55,549 nucleotides of DNA from Granulosicoccus sp. (GTDB lineage: Bacteria > Pseudomonadota > Gammaproteobacteria > Granulosicoccales > Granulosicoccaceae), in contig JALZWO010000031.1 in the NCBI GenBank assembly GCA_023300375.1, forward strand, positions 1-55,549, read 5' to 3'. Within the stretch, counting starts at the first letter, position 1. Every line of letters begins with the position of its first letter. Under the pieces are notes generated by a model. It did no database searches, had not been told where the DNA came from, and saw nothing but the letters and a program-made list of their open reading frames with translations. Positions 18,401 to 25,636 of this stretch are shown here, in pieces. The translations under genes were made by a program, and so were the position numbers.

Positions 18401-19229
18401 CATGTGGTTTGATACTGACAAAGCGATGCATGCACGTCGTAAAGATATGCAATGGGCAGCCCGCCTCGAACAAGCCCTAGATGAAGATAAATTCATACTA
18501 TTTGCGCAACGCATAGAAACCTTTGCAAACGGAGACTCAGGTATTCACGCTGAAGTACTGATCCGTTTACGTGACAGCGACGGTAAAATTATTCTCCCAA
18601 ATGCATTCCTACCAGCCGCAGAGCGATTCAATCTTGCAACGCGCATTGATCGTTGGGTTCTGGAGCATAGTTTAAATGTATTGTCAGGACTACCTGACAT
18701 CAGCACCACTGAAATGTTGTGTATCAATTTATCAGGGCAGTCCGTTAGCGACCGTGTTTTCCACAACGAAGCAGTTCAATTGCTGAAAAATGCGGGTAGC
18801 AACATCTGTCAACGTATTTGCCTTGAAATAACAGAGACGGCTGCCGTAACGAACATTGCTGATGCAACAGCATTCATAGTAAAAGTAAGAGCGTTAGGGG
18901 TACGAATCGCCCTCGATGATTTTGGCTCAGGAGCATCATCATTTGGCTATTTAAAGTCTCTCCCTGTGGACATATTAAAAATTGACGGACAATTTATAAC
19001 CGGCGTAATCGACGACCCTTTGGACGATGTTGCAGTGCGCTGTTTTGTTGATATTTCACGTGTCATGAATCTTAAGACAGTGGCTGAATGCGTGGAGAGC
19101 CAATCGGTTCTTGATAGTCTGGGCACCATTGGCGTTGACTATACCCAAGGATTTTTCATGCATAAGCCAGAGCCTATTGAAAAAGTGCTGAACTGCTCTG
19201 CGAATTTATTGGCTTTAGCAGATCCATAA
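15486..19229 (+). CDS. GAF / multi-PAS / GGDEF / EAL c-di-GMP signalling protein
   Basis: About 1247 residues, taking the ATG at 15486 (MSDLQGSK); the 34 upstream in-frame codons are basic, Cys-rich and unlike the family. Order: GAF domain (about 18-158), roughly five PAS/PAC repeats (about 170-805), GGDEF (about 808-978), EAL (about 1000-1247). The diguanylate cyclase half has an intact GGDEF and an upstream inhibitory-site RPGD. The phosphodiesterase half reads EVL instead of EAL but keeps the other expected acidic and metal-binding positions (ITET, LDDFGSG, KIDGQF, AECVES, QGFFMHKP). Both activities therefore look possible. There are no membrane segments, so it is probably a cytosolic sensor; PAS modules may bind heme, flavin or small ligands. 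Confidence 0.93.
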   Translation: MSDLQGSKAFRLASLKELEILDTPQDREFDALVKAAACVCGTSMSLISLIDNERQWFKARKGLEDVTETSCEVAFCAHTIKQDGIFEINDATTDPRFVANPLVTGSPNIRFYAGATLRLSNGARIGTLCVIDKDPKQLTDQQRDILQHLSTAVVQMLEARRMTRDLATSEKQFRALSAAAPLGVYRTNAHGACICTNEQGQAIFDLRPSEAMGHGWSATLHPDDKESVFKQWHDTAKSHNGLDMEFRIQHSDNEVKVVRTISRPFINDIGEVSDHVGSVEDITVRVNMQQILIKEQRRLQSIIEGTGTGTWEWNIQTGETRFNDLWANMVGLTLDQVQPSTIQTWDELVHPEDTEASDALLNQHLQGNSEVYDCELRLHHRQGHWIWVHLRGRVLTHQGNGKPEWMFGTQLDITARKEQEQALLKSEWLLAETGELANVGGWELDLTSNIVHWTTQTCRIHGMPENYKPQLEEAIGFYTPEARPAIKNVIQQAINEGRPWDIELPLMQKGGDTIWVRSVGHVEYDHGTPKRLIGALQNITDRVLQRQALENAHERINVATESGKIGVWEWDIDNGELTWTSQMYSLYGLTPDSNITNHDLWAKHIHPDDRVSAMQTLKQATGASIGGLDLEFRAIWPDGSVHFIQASSNITRKTDGTVDRMIGVNWDVTPLRTLSNQLAEQHELLQVTLQSIGDAVITTNPSGHVTWMNPASESLTGWLSEKAIGIPLNQVFNIIEEETRRPAKNPLQTCLGHIKKEENKGKTILVSRHGTEFGIEESAAPIKSKEGILLGLVLVFHDVTEQRRLTREMNYRATHDALTGLTNRSEFETHLKSSLYKAIDENREHALMYIDLDQFKLINDACGHSQGDLLLVQIAKLLRQTMRPGDTLARLGGDEFGVILQDCSTDQARTLAQMLCDRMNEFRFEHEQRRFRIGSSIGLVPLDKRWTDIESVMQAADTACRTAKEAGRNRVHMWFDTDKAMHARRKDMQWAARLEQALDEDKFILFAQRIETFANGDSGIHAEVLIRLRDSDGKIILPNAFLPAAERFNLATRIDRWVLEHSLNVLSGLPDISTTEMLCINLSGQSVSDRVFHNEAVQLLKNAGSNICQRICLEITETAAVTNIADATAFIVKVRALGVRIALDDFGSGASSFGYLKSLPVDILKIDGQFITGVIDDPLDDVAVRCFVDISRVMNLKTVAECVESQSVLDSLGTIGVDYTQGFFMHKPEPIEKVLNCSANLLALADP

Positions 19230-19303
19230 CAACAGTGATTTGCCTAGAGAGCATATGCCGTTAGTCAACGACACCGATTTGCAGCCCAATTAAGGCTACT
19301 TAA

Positions 19304-19315
19304 TTACCTAGGTAA
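19304..19315. promoter_or_regulatory. 12-bp palindrome TTACCTAGGTAA
   Basis: A perfect palindrome in the 146-bp convergent gap between the GGDEF/EAL gene and the VOC gene. It has no loop and no T tract, so it is a poor terminator. It may be a protein-binding site or chance. Confidence 0.2.
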
Positions 19316-19375
19316 AACCTTCTATTAAATTCAAAGCATTGCCAGGCGTGATATGAAAATACCCGCCTACTCTGG

Positions 19376-19819
19376 TTAAGAACGCTCAATTAGATCCCAT
19401 AGGTTTCCGTAAAGATCACTAAACACAGCCACTGTGCCGTAGGGTTCAATACGTGGTTCGCCACGCATAAATTTGACACCACGCGACTTATAAGTTTCGT
19501 AGTCGCACTTGAAGTCATCTGTGAAAAGAAATAGCGAGACACGACCACCTGTTTGATTGCCAATTCTGGGCGTTTCTTCAGGTTTTGAAGCGCGCGCTAG
19601 CAACAGCGCACACTGTGAGCCCTCGGGAGACACAATCACCCAACGTTTAGGGACTCTTCTGCCAACGAGACCGTCTAGATTACTGCCATTCTCCTGTTCG
19701 GCATCATTTGACAACACAGTGTCTTCAATCAGCAGAAACCCCAGTTTATTGACATAAAAATCTATTGCTTCGTCGTAATTTTTGACCACAATAGTGGTCA
19801 TACCAATTTGCTGGCTCAA
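19376..19819 (-). CDS. VOC (glyoxalase/bleomycin-resistance fold) protein
   Basis: A 147-residue single-module VOC protein. The N-terminal strand-helix unit (YDEAIDFYVNKLGF) and the C-terminal half with FSDLYGNLWDLIE are typical. The terminal Glu-containing strand and an early Thr/Gln-rich strand could supply metal ligands, but a full ligand set cannot be confirmed by eye. The start is a TTG at 19819, six bases after AGGGG; an ATG six codons later is the alternative. It diverges from a TRAP operon with 237 bp between the starts. Function is unknown: it could be a glyoxalase-like, dioxygenase-like or antibiotic-binding member. Confidence 0.85.
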   Translation of the reverse strand: MSQQIGMTTIVVKNYDEAIDFYVNKLGFLLIEDTVLSNDAEQENGSNLDGLVGRRVPKRWVIVSPEGSQCALLLARASKPEETPRIGNQTGGRVSLFLFTDDFKCDYETYKSRGVKFMRGEPRIEPYGTVAVFSDLYGNLWDLIERS

Positions 19820-20056
19820 AGGGTGCCCCTATTGGTTCAAGTCTTCTTATATTGTGCATGAAGAGACAACGGCTTGCATCCTAACTATCCGGATGGAACA
19901 AAGCCAAGCCGAGATGGATGTGTACAAGCGGAAAATTGCATCCGTCATGATAGATTAGATCCCCTTGCGCACAATATATCGCTAACTCAATAAAAAACGA
20001 TTTGCTTTTATTCTTGCGCAATTGCATTCTTGTGTAGACAACAGAGGATAAAATCA

Positions 20057-21103
20057 ATGAAAACCCGTCTCGTCATACTTGGCGCCGCGCTTGGCTCCGC
20101 TCTCTCCAGCATGCCTGTCATCGCTGATCAGGAACTGTCTGTGGTTGGTAGCTGGAGTGGCTTGCCACTGCACAAACTCTACGAAGCCCCATTCTGGAAC
20201 GATAAACTTCCCGATGCCAGCGATGGCTCAATAACCGCAATCCTGACCACCCACGATCAAATGGGTATCGGTGGTGGCGATGTGTTCCGTATGCTCGGCA
20301 CTGGTGTTTTCGATGTCGGTATGACGGTAGCTGACTACGCAGTGTCTGACTCACCAGCACTTGAGGGGCTTGATGTCCCCCTGATTGCAACCGATGCAGA
20401 TTCAGCCAAGGCTATGATCGAAGCAGCACGGCCCATGGTTGATGATATTTATGCCGATGTATTCAATGCAAAAGTATTGGGTATAGCACCCTACCCTCCG
20501 CAGGTCGTATTTTGTAACGCCGAGGTTGCTAGCCTTGAAGATCTGAAGGGCAAAAAAATTAGAGCTTCTGGCCGAATGACTGGAAAACTACTGGAGGCCT
20601 TGGGCGCTGAGGCTATCAATGTCAGCTTCGGTGAAGTACCCGGAGCACTGCAACGTGGCGTTGTAGATTGTGCTGTAACCGGTGCAGGCTCAGGGTATAG
20701 CGCTGGCTGGTGGGAAGTATCAACTCACCTTATGCCTATCCCATTAGGTGGTTGGGACCCTGTAGTCACTGCAATCAATCTGGACAAGTGGTCCAGCATG
20801 AGCACCGATGAACAGGCCTTATTAGAAGAACAAGTTAAACTTGAACTAGAAGCACCAGCGTGGGCAACCGCTCAAACAGCACTCGCAACTGACGTTGCGT
20901 GTTTGACGGGCACTGGCGAATGCGCTGGCGATACCCATGACATGACATTGGTGGAAGTCACTGATGCTGACGTCACCATAGCTCGCGAAATTCTGGTTTC
21001 AAAAGTACTCCCAGACTGGGCGACGCGTGCCGGTGGTGATTGGGGCCAACGCTGGAATGATTCGGTCGGTGTCGCTACAGGTGTTCAGATAGAACTTAAC
21101 TGA
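20057..21103 (+). CDS. dctP: TRAP transporter solute-binding protein (DctP type)
   Basis: A 348-residue exported binding protein with a signal peptide (cleavage near VIA-D). The ATG at 20057 is preferred because it starts the signal peptide; nine upstream codons lack that character. The conserved DctP core is visible: GKKIRASGRMTGKLLEALGA, the helix 8-9 arginine that grips a carboxylate, followed by SFGEVPGALQRGVVDCAV. The usual ligand is an organic acid or other carboxylate solute. First of four rightward genes (binding protein, small permease, large permease, DUF2848). Confidence 0.9.
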   Translation: MKTRLVILGAALGSALSSMPVIADQELSVVGSWSGLPLHKLYEAPFWNDKLPDASDGSITAILTTHDQMGIGGGDVFRMLGTGVFDVGMTVADYAVSDSPALEGLDVPLIATDADSAKAMIEAARPMVDDIYADVFNAKVLGIAPYPPQVVFCNAEVASLEDLKGKKIRASGRMTGKLLEALGAEAINVSFGEVPGALQRGVVDCAVTGAGSGYSAGWWEVSTHLMPIPLGGWDPVVTAINLDKWSSMSTDEQALLEEQVKLELEAPAWATAQTALATDVACLTGTGECAGDTHDMTLVEVTDADVTIAREILVSKVLPDWATRAGGDWGQRWNDSVGVATGVQIELN

Positions 21104-21134
21104 TCCGCTTCAAGCCAACGCTTACCCATTCAGC

Positions 21135-21668
21135 ATGATTAAAACTTTCCTCCTATTACAACGTATCAACGAATGGTTGGCCGTTCTGGCAGGAGGATTG
21201 TTACTGCTTAGCGTCTTGGTGACTTTATACGATGTCGTAGCTCGACAAATAGGCCACTCGATGGGTGGCACCGACGAGCTATCAGGGTACGCTATGGCTA
21301 TTGCCACGAGCTGGGGCATGAGCTACACACTCACCAGTTTGTCGCATGTGCGCATTGACCTTCTTCGCACTCGTTGTCAGTCAATGGGGCGTTCCATGCT
21401 CGATGTCATTGCAATGCTAGCGCTGGCAGGCACAGCCGTCGTTGTGGCTTACAGGGTTTGGCCTGTGCTGGCAAAGTCTATAGAAAATAGTTCTACCGCC
21501 AACACCACACTAGAGACACCGTTGTGGATTCCACAATCACTGTGGATGGCAGGTTGGCTCTGGTTCGCTGTTTCAGCTGTGTTCATGTTGGTGATGGTAC
21601 TCAAATTATTCCTTAGTCAACGGTTCGATCAGATACAACAACACGCTGGCATCCGAGACGACACATGA
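21135..21668 (+). CDS. dctQ: TRAP transporter small permease (DctQ)
   Basis: A 177-residue protein with four membrane segments and the family pattern of a DELSGYAM segment after the first helix pair, then an R-x-D-LL motif in HVRIDLLRTR. It overlaps the next gene by four bases (ATGA), which indicates translational coupling. It forms the membrane complex with DctM for Na+-coupled uptake of the DctP ligand. Confidence 0.9.
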   Translation: MIKTFLLLQRINEWLAVLAGGLLLLSVLVTLYDVVARQIGHSMGGTDELSGYAMAIATSWGMSYTLTSLSHVRIDLLRTRCQSMGRSMLDVIAMLALAGTAVVVAYRVWPVLAKSIENSSTANTTLETPLWIPQSLWMAGWLWFAVSAVFMLVMVLKLFLSQRFDQIQQHAGIRDDT

Positions 21669-22945
21669 TTCTTTTTACCGTCGTCGGTTTGCTCACCTTC
21701 CTGACATTATCTATACCCGTAGGGATCGTACTCTTTCTTCTTGCATTCGGTATTGACGGTTTATTCAGCCCGTTTCCGCTAATGCGTGGACTTGGTCAGG
21801 TCATCTGGTCATCCTCCAATAGCGCAACGCTTATTGCTATTCCATTTTTTGTTTTGCTTGGCGAAGTGTTGGTCAGAAGCGGTGTCGCGCAACGCACGTA
21901 CGCCGCACTTGAAGCCTGGGTATCGTGGCTACCAGGCGGACTGATACACGCCAACATTGCTACCGCCACATTGTTCTCTGCCACATCAGGCTCATCGGTA
22001 GCCACAGCGGCTACTGTCGCTTCTGTGGCTATGCCACAAGCAGAGCGGCTCAACTACGACCCTCGACTATTCTCTGGTGCTATTGCTGCTGGCGGCACGC
22101 TAGGCATTATGATTCCACCGTCAATCAACTTAATTGTCTACGGGTTTTTAACAGAAACCTCGATACCAAAATTGTTTCTGGCAGGGCTTCTACCAGGGTT
22201 TCTGCTGGCATTGTTGTTCATGGCAGTCACCGCTCTGCTCTGTACGCTCAAGCCATCACTCGGTGGACCAGGCCTCAAAGCCAACTGGCAACGCAGAATT
22301 TCAGGGCTTGTGGATCTCGTGCCATTGCTGGGTTTGTTTGGCACCATCGTGGGTTCTATCTATGCAGGATGGGCCACCCCCACTGAAGCTGCTGCCATCG
22401 GTGTAGCAATGGCCTTTATCATTGCAGGCACTCATCGCGCCTTATCCATACGTATGTTAATGGATAGCTTAAAAGGTACAGTGCGAACCACCTCCATGAT
22501 CATGCTGGTGGTCATCGGTGCTTACGTGCTCAATTTTGTGCTTACCGCTGCTGGTGTTAGCGGTGCCCTGCGTGATTTTCTGCAAAACCTTGGTATGGGA
22601 CCACTAGCCACATTGATGGTCATCATCGTGATGTACATCATTCTGGGTTTTTTTATTGAAACCCTATCGCTAATGGTTGCCACTATACCCATAGTAGTGC
22701 CCATTGTTTTGCAGCTCGGCTACGACCCAATATGGTTTGGTATATTAATGATAATGCTAGTCGAGATGGCACTCATCACACCACCCGTAGGACTCAACCT
22801 TTACGTTGTGCAGGCCGCCCGCAAAACAGGGCGCTTTAGCGATGTGATGGTAGGGGTGATTCCGTACGCTATAGCAATGTTGGTGATGGTGGCGTTGCTG
22901 GTTATATTCCCGGCAATTGCTTTGTATCTACCTACACACTTATAA
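21665..22945 (+). CDS. dctM: TRAP transporter large permease (DctM)
   Basis: A 426-residue, about 12-helix permease. Family landmarks are FFVLLGEVL, the SGSSVATAATV helical-hairpin loop, the IPPSINLIVYG segment, and the closing PPVGLNLYVVQ. These form the transport core and the Na+ sites. It overlaps dctQ by four bases and is followed after 8 bases by the DUF2848 gene, so all four genes probably share one mRNA. Confidence 0.93.
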   Translation: MILFTVVGLLTFLTLSIPVGIVLFLLAFGIDGLFSPFPLMRGLGQVIWSSSNSATLIAIPFFVLLGEVLVRSGVAQRTYAALEAWVSWLPGGLIHANIATATLFSATSGSSVATAATVASVAMPQAERLNYDPRLFSGAIAAGGTLGIMIPPSINLIVYGFLTETSIPKLFLAGLLPGFLLALLFMAVTALLCTLKPSLGGPGLKANWQRRISGLVDLVPLLGLFGTIVGSIYAGWATPTEAAAIGVAMAFIIAGTHRALSIRMLMDSLKGTVRTTSMIMLVVIGAYVLNFVLTAAGVSGALRDFLQNLGMGPLATLMVIIVMYIILGFFIETLSLMVATIPIVVPIVLQLGYDPIWFGILMIMLVEMALITPPVGLNLYVVQAARKTGRFSDVMVGVIPYAIAMLVMVALLVIFPAIALYLPTHL

Positions 22946-22953
22946 CAAATCCT

Positions 22954-23607
22954 ATGCAATTCACACACGACGAGCGCCCTCTGGAACTCAACATCAAACA
23001 GCTAATTGTTGCTGGCTGGACGGGCCGTAATCGCGCAGCTGTTGATCACCATATCGAAGAACTGGCAGCACTAGGTATTGCTCCTCCCTCGCAAGTGCCT
23101 TTGTATTATCGGGTATCCGCTAATCTGGTATCGCAGCAGGATCTTGTGCAGGTAGTCGGTAACACCAGCTCTGGCGAGGTTGAGCCGCTGATTATACGAA
23201 GTGGTAAACAATACTGGCTGGGTTTGGCGTCTGATCACACTGACAGGCAACTAGAGGCGCATTCGGTAGCGGCATCAAAGCAGGCGTGTGTGAAGCCGGT
23301 GGCTGTCACTGTTTGGGATTTTGATGAAGTGGCTGATCATCTTGATCAGTTGGTCTTGCAATGCATGATCAAGGAAGATGATGCTTGGGTTGTCTATCAG
23401 GACGGCAATCTTGCCAATATTCAACCACTGCAAGCGTTGGTAGACGCGGCTCAAATGCCGGTTAATTCTGCCATGTTGTGCGGCACGCTTGGAGCAATTG
23501 GTGGTGTGCGTCCCGCTACGCACTATCGTATGTCCTTAACCGATCCTGTCTTGAATAGAGACATTCAGTTGGAATATCGCGTAGAGGAATTGCCCGTTGT
23601 TCAGTGA
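22954..23607 (+). CDS. DUF2848 family protein
   Basis: A 217-residue cytosolic protein that I recognise as DUF2848, mainly from VAGWTGRNRAAVDHHIEELA and PPSQVPLYYRVS near the N-terminus and the GLASDHTDRQLE segment. The family is thought to be related to fumarylacetoacetate-hydrolase-like folds and often sits beside TRAP or ABC transporters. Its place at the end of the TRAP operon suggests it processes the imported acid. No biochemical function is established. Confidence 0.85.
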   Translation: MQFTHDERPLELNIKQLIVAGWTGRNRAAVDHHIEELAALGIAPPSQVPLYYRVSANLVSQQDLVQVVGNTSSGEVEPLIIRSGKQYWLGLASDHTDRQLEAHSVAASKQACVKPVAVTVWDFDEVADHLDQLVLQCMIKEDDAWVVYQDGNLANIQPLQALVDAAQMPVNSAMLCGTLGAIGGVRPATHYRMSLTDPVLNRDIQLEYRVEELPVVQ

Positions 23608-23699
23608 ACCCCACTGCTCAATGAATACTTCCCCGCCCATCAGCTACTAAACCAATTTGGCTAGTGACAATGCATACGCTGCTATGCCAGACAGATAGA

Positions 23700-24530
23700 C
23701 TATGGTGCAGAATACATAGGCACTTCTGCCTGATCGTCTATATCGGTGACCAACATATGCCCCGGCTTATGACTCAGAAACAAAGGTAATTTTGCGCGCA
23801 TTAACGCATTCTGTGGCGTGACACCGCACGCCCAGAATACCGGTACCTTATCTCCCACAGGCGGAGGACTATCACCCCACTCAGGACTGCTTAGATCGTG
23901 TAATCCGATGGCCGCCGAATCACCTATATGCACAGGACCACCATGTGCCAAGGGGTATTGCTTAGAAATAGCGATAGCCTCATCAACACGGTTTTTATCA
24001 ATAGCGCGCATTGTGACAACCATCTCACCGCCAAACGGCCCAGCGGAACGTGTCATGATGGAGGAGCGATACATCGGTACGGTTTTATTGTGTTCAATAT
24101 GCCAGACCGAGATGCCAGCCTTAGTCAGTGCATCTTCAAACGTGAACGAACAGCCCATGGCAAAGGCCACATGATCTTGCTGCCAAAGCTTTTTGATATC
24201 CGTCACCGACTCACTGAGTGAGCCTTGCCGATAAACATTGTAGACAGGCACATCGGTGCGTATATCAATGTCCTCACCCAAGGTGTGCAAAATGGGATCA
24301 CCCGTTTCAGACACACCCACCAACGGGCACGGCTTAGGATTTCGTTGGCAAAACCGCATAAAATCCAGCGCATGCGACTCAGGCAATATGATGATATTGG
24401 CTTGCAGACATCCACACGCCAGACCAGCCGTGTGTCCCTGATAGCCCGCTGTGCGCACGCAGCTTCGCAACGCCACCGCACTGACTGTGCGCAATTGCTG
24501 GTATTGCTCGGTTGAATGTTGTTTTGGCAT
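23700..24530 (-). CDS. D-glutamate cyclase-like / DUF1445 putative hydro-lyase
   Basis: About 276 residues from the ATG at 24530; a TTG at 24545 is the alternative and would overlap the ATPase stop. Diagnostic segments are GCSFTFEDAL, the VPMYRSS run, and the C-terminal VPVFWACGVTPQ. Family members are annotated as hydro-lyases, and a mammalian relative is D-glutamate cyclase, which converts D-glutamate to 5-oxo-D-proline. It follows the ABC ATPase gene by about 11 bases, so it is the last gene of the binding-protein, permease, ATPase operon. Whether it acts on the imported substrate is inference. It converges with the TRAP/DUF2848 operon. Confidence 0.87.
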   Translation of the reverse strand: MPKQHSTEQYQQLRTVSAVALRSCVRTAGYQGHTAGLACGCLQANIIILPESHALDFMRFCQRNPKPCPLVGVSETGDPILHTLGEDIDIRTDVPVYNVYRQGSLSESVTDIKKLWQQDHVAFAMGCSFTFEDALTKAGISVWHIEHNKTVPMYRSSIMTRSAGPFGGEMVVTMRAIDKNRVDEAIAISKQYPLAHGGPVHIGDSAAIGLHDLSSPEWGDSPPPVGDKVPVFWACGVTPQNALMRAKLPLFLSHKPGHMLVTDIDDQAEVPMYSAP

Positions 24531-24541
24531 GAGTGTCAGTG

Positions 24542-25621
24542 TCAACTCGCTGGCAGCAACACAGGCCCTGAGCCCGAGAAACTTAACGCTAATTCTTGGC
24601 CCACAGTGAAGGGTTGATCCACCTCACCAGACAGAGCAAATAGCGGCCCAAATGGTGTGTCTACGGTGTACTCCATGTGCCCACCAACGTACGTAGCTTT
24701 GGCAATAGAGGCGGTGATCATATCCGGCGTACCACTGGCCAGAATTTGCACTCGACTCGGGCGCACTGCCACCGTGGCAGCACCCGGCGACATGCCACGA
24801 GCAGCTAGTGAATACTGATAGTCGCCGATACTAATATCAGCTGTCTCACCAGTGACCTTAGTAATCTGACAAGGAATTAAATTTGCTTCACCGATAAAGT
24901 CTGCAACAAAAGCATCCACTGGTGCTTCAAATAATTCGCGTGGCGTACCTTCTTGAGCGATAGTTGCATTACGCATCACGATGATACGATCGGACACCGC
25001 CAGCGCCTCTTCTTGATCGTGCGTGACATACACCACGGTTAAGCCAAGATCTTGCTGAATCTCTCTTATCTCTTCGCGCACTTGTCGGCGTAGTTTGGCA
25101 TCCAGATTAGATAAGGGCTCATCAAACAACAACACTTGTGGCTCAAGCACCAATGCACGGGCCACAGCCACACGCTGCTGTTGTCCACCCGAGAGTTCAC
25201 TGGGCAGACGTTTCTCAAAACCGGCAAGGCCGACAATCTCAAGACCAGCCATAGCGCGATCGCGAGTCTCTGTTTTACTAAAGCCACTGTAATTGAGGCC
25301 ATAAGATACGTTTTCGAACACGCTCATGTGTGGAAACAGCGCATAGGACTGAAACACCATTGACACATCACGATCGGTAGCTGGCAACTTGGTTACGTCT
25401 TTATCACCTATAAAAATACGTCCTTTAGATGCAATCTCTAAACCGGCAATCATTCGTAAAGTTGTTGTCTTGCCACAGCCCGATGGGCCTAGCAAGGTCA
25501 CCAAAGTACTTGGCTCAATAGTTAGCGAGATATCGTCAACCGCCCACACATCCGAGCCGTAGGTTTTAGAAACACCTTCAAACTGAACAGATGCAGCCTT
25601 GCTATTGATTATGCCTACCAT
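24542..25621 (-). CDS. ABC transporter ATP-binding protein (Fe3+/spermidine-like, CUT1/FbpC class)
   Basis: A 359-residue ATPase: Walker A GPSGCGKT (near 45), signature LSGGQQQR, Walker B LLFDEPLSNLD, H-loop in VYVTHDQEEA, then a C-terminal TOBE regulatory domain. AGGAGAG before the ATG is a strong ribosome site. It belongs to the leftward operon binding protein, fused permease, ATPase, DUF1445. Annotation as an iron importer would be automatic, but the partner binding protein argues for a phosphorylated solute. Confidence 0.9.
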   Translation of the reverse strand: MVGIINSKAASVQFEGVSKTYGSDVWAVDDISLTIEPSTLVTLLGPSGCGKTTTLRMIAGLEIASKGRIFIGDKDVTKLPATDRDVSMVFQSYALFPHMSVFENVSYGLNYSGFSKTETRDRAMAGLEIVGLAGFEKRLPSELSGGQQQRVAVARALVLEPQVLLFDEPLSNLDAKLRRQVREEIREIQQDLGLTVVYVTHDQEEALAVSDRIIVMRNATIAQEGTPRELFEAPVDAFVADFIGEANLIPCQITKVTGETADISIGDYQYSLAARGMSPGAATVAVRPSRVQILASGTPDMITASIAKATYVGGHMEYTVDTPFGPLFALSGEVDQPFTVGQELALSFSGSGPVLLPAS

Positions 25622-25636
25622 TGCATCTCTCCTTTC

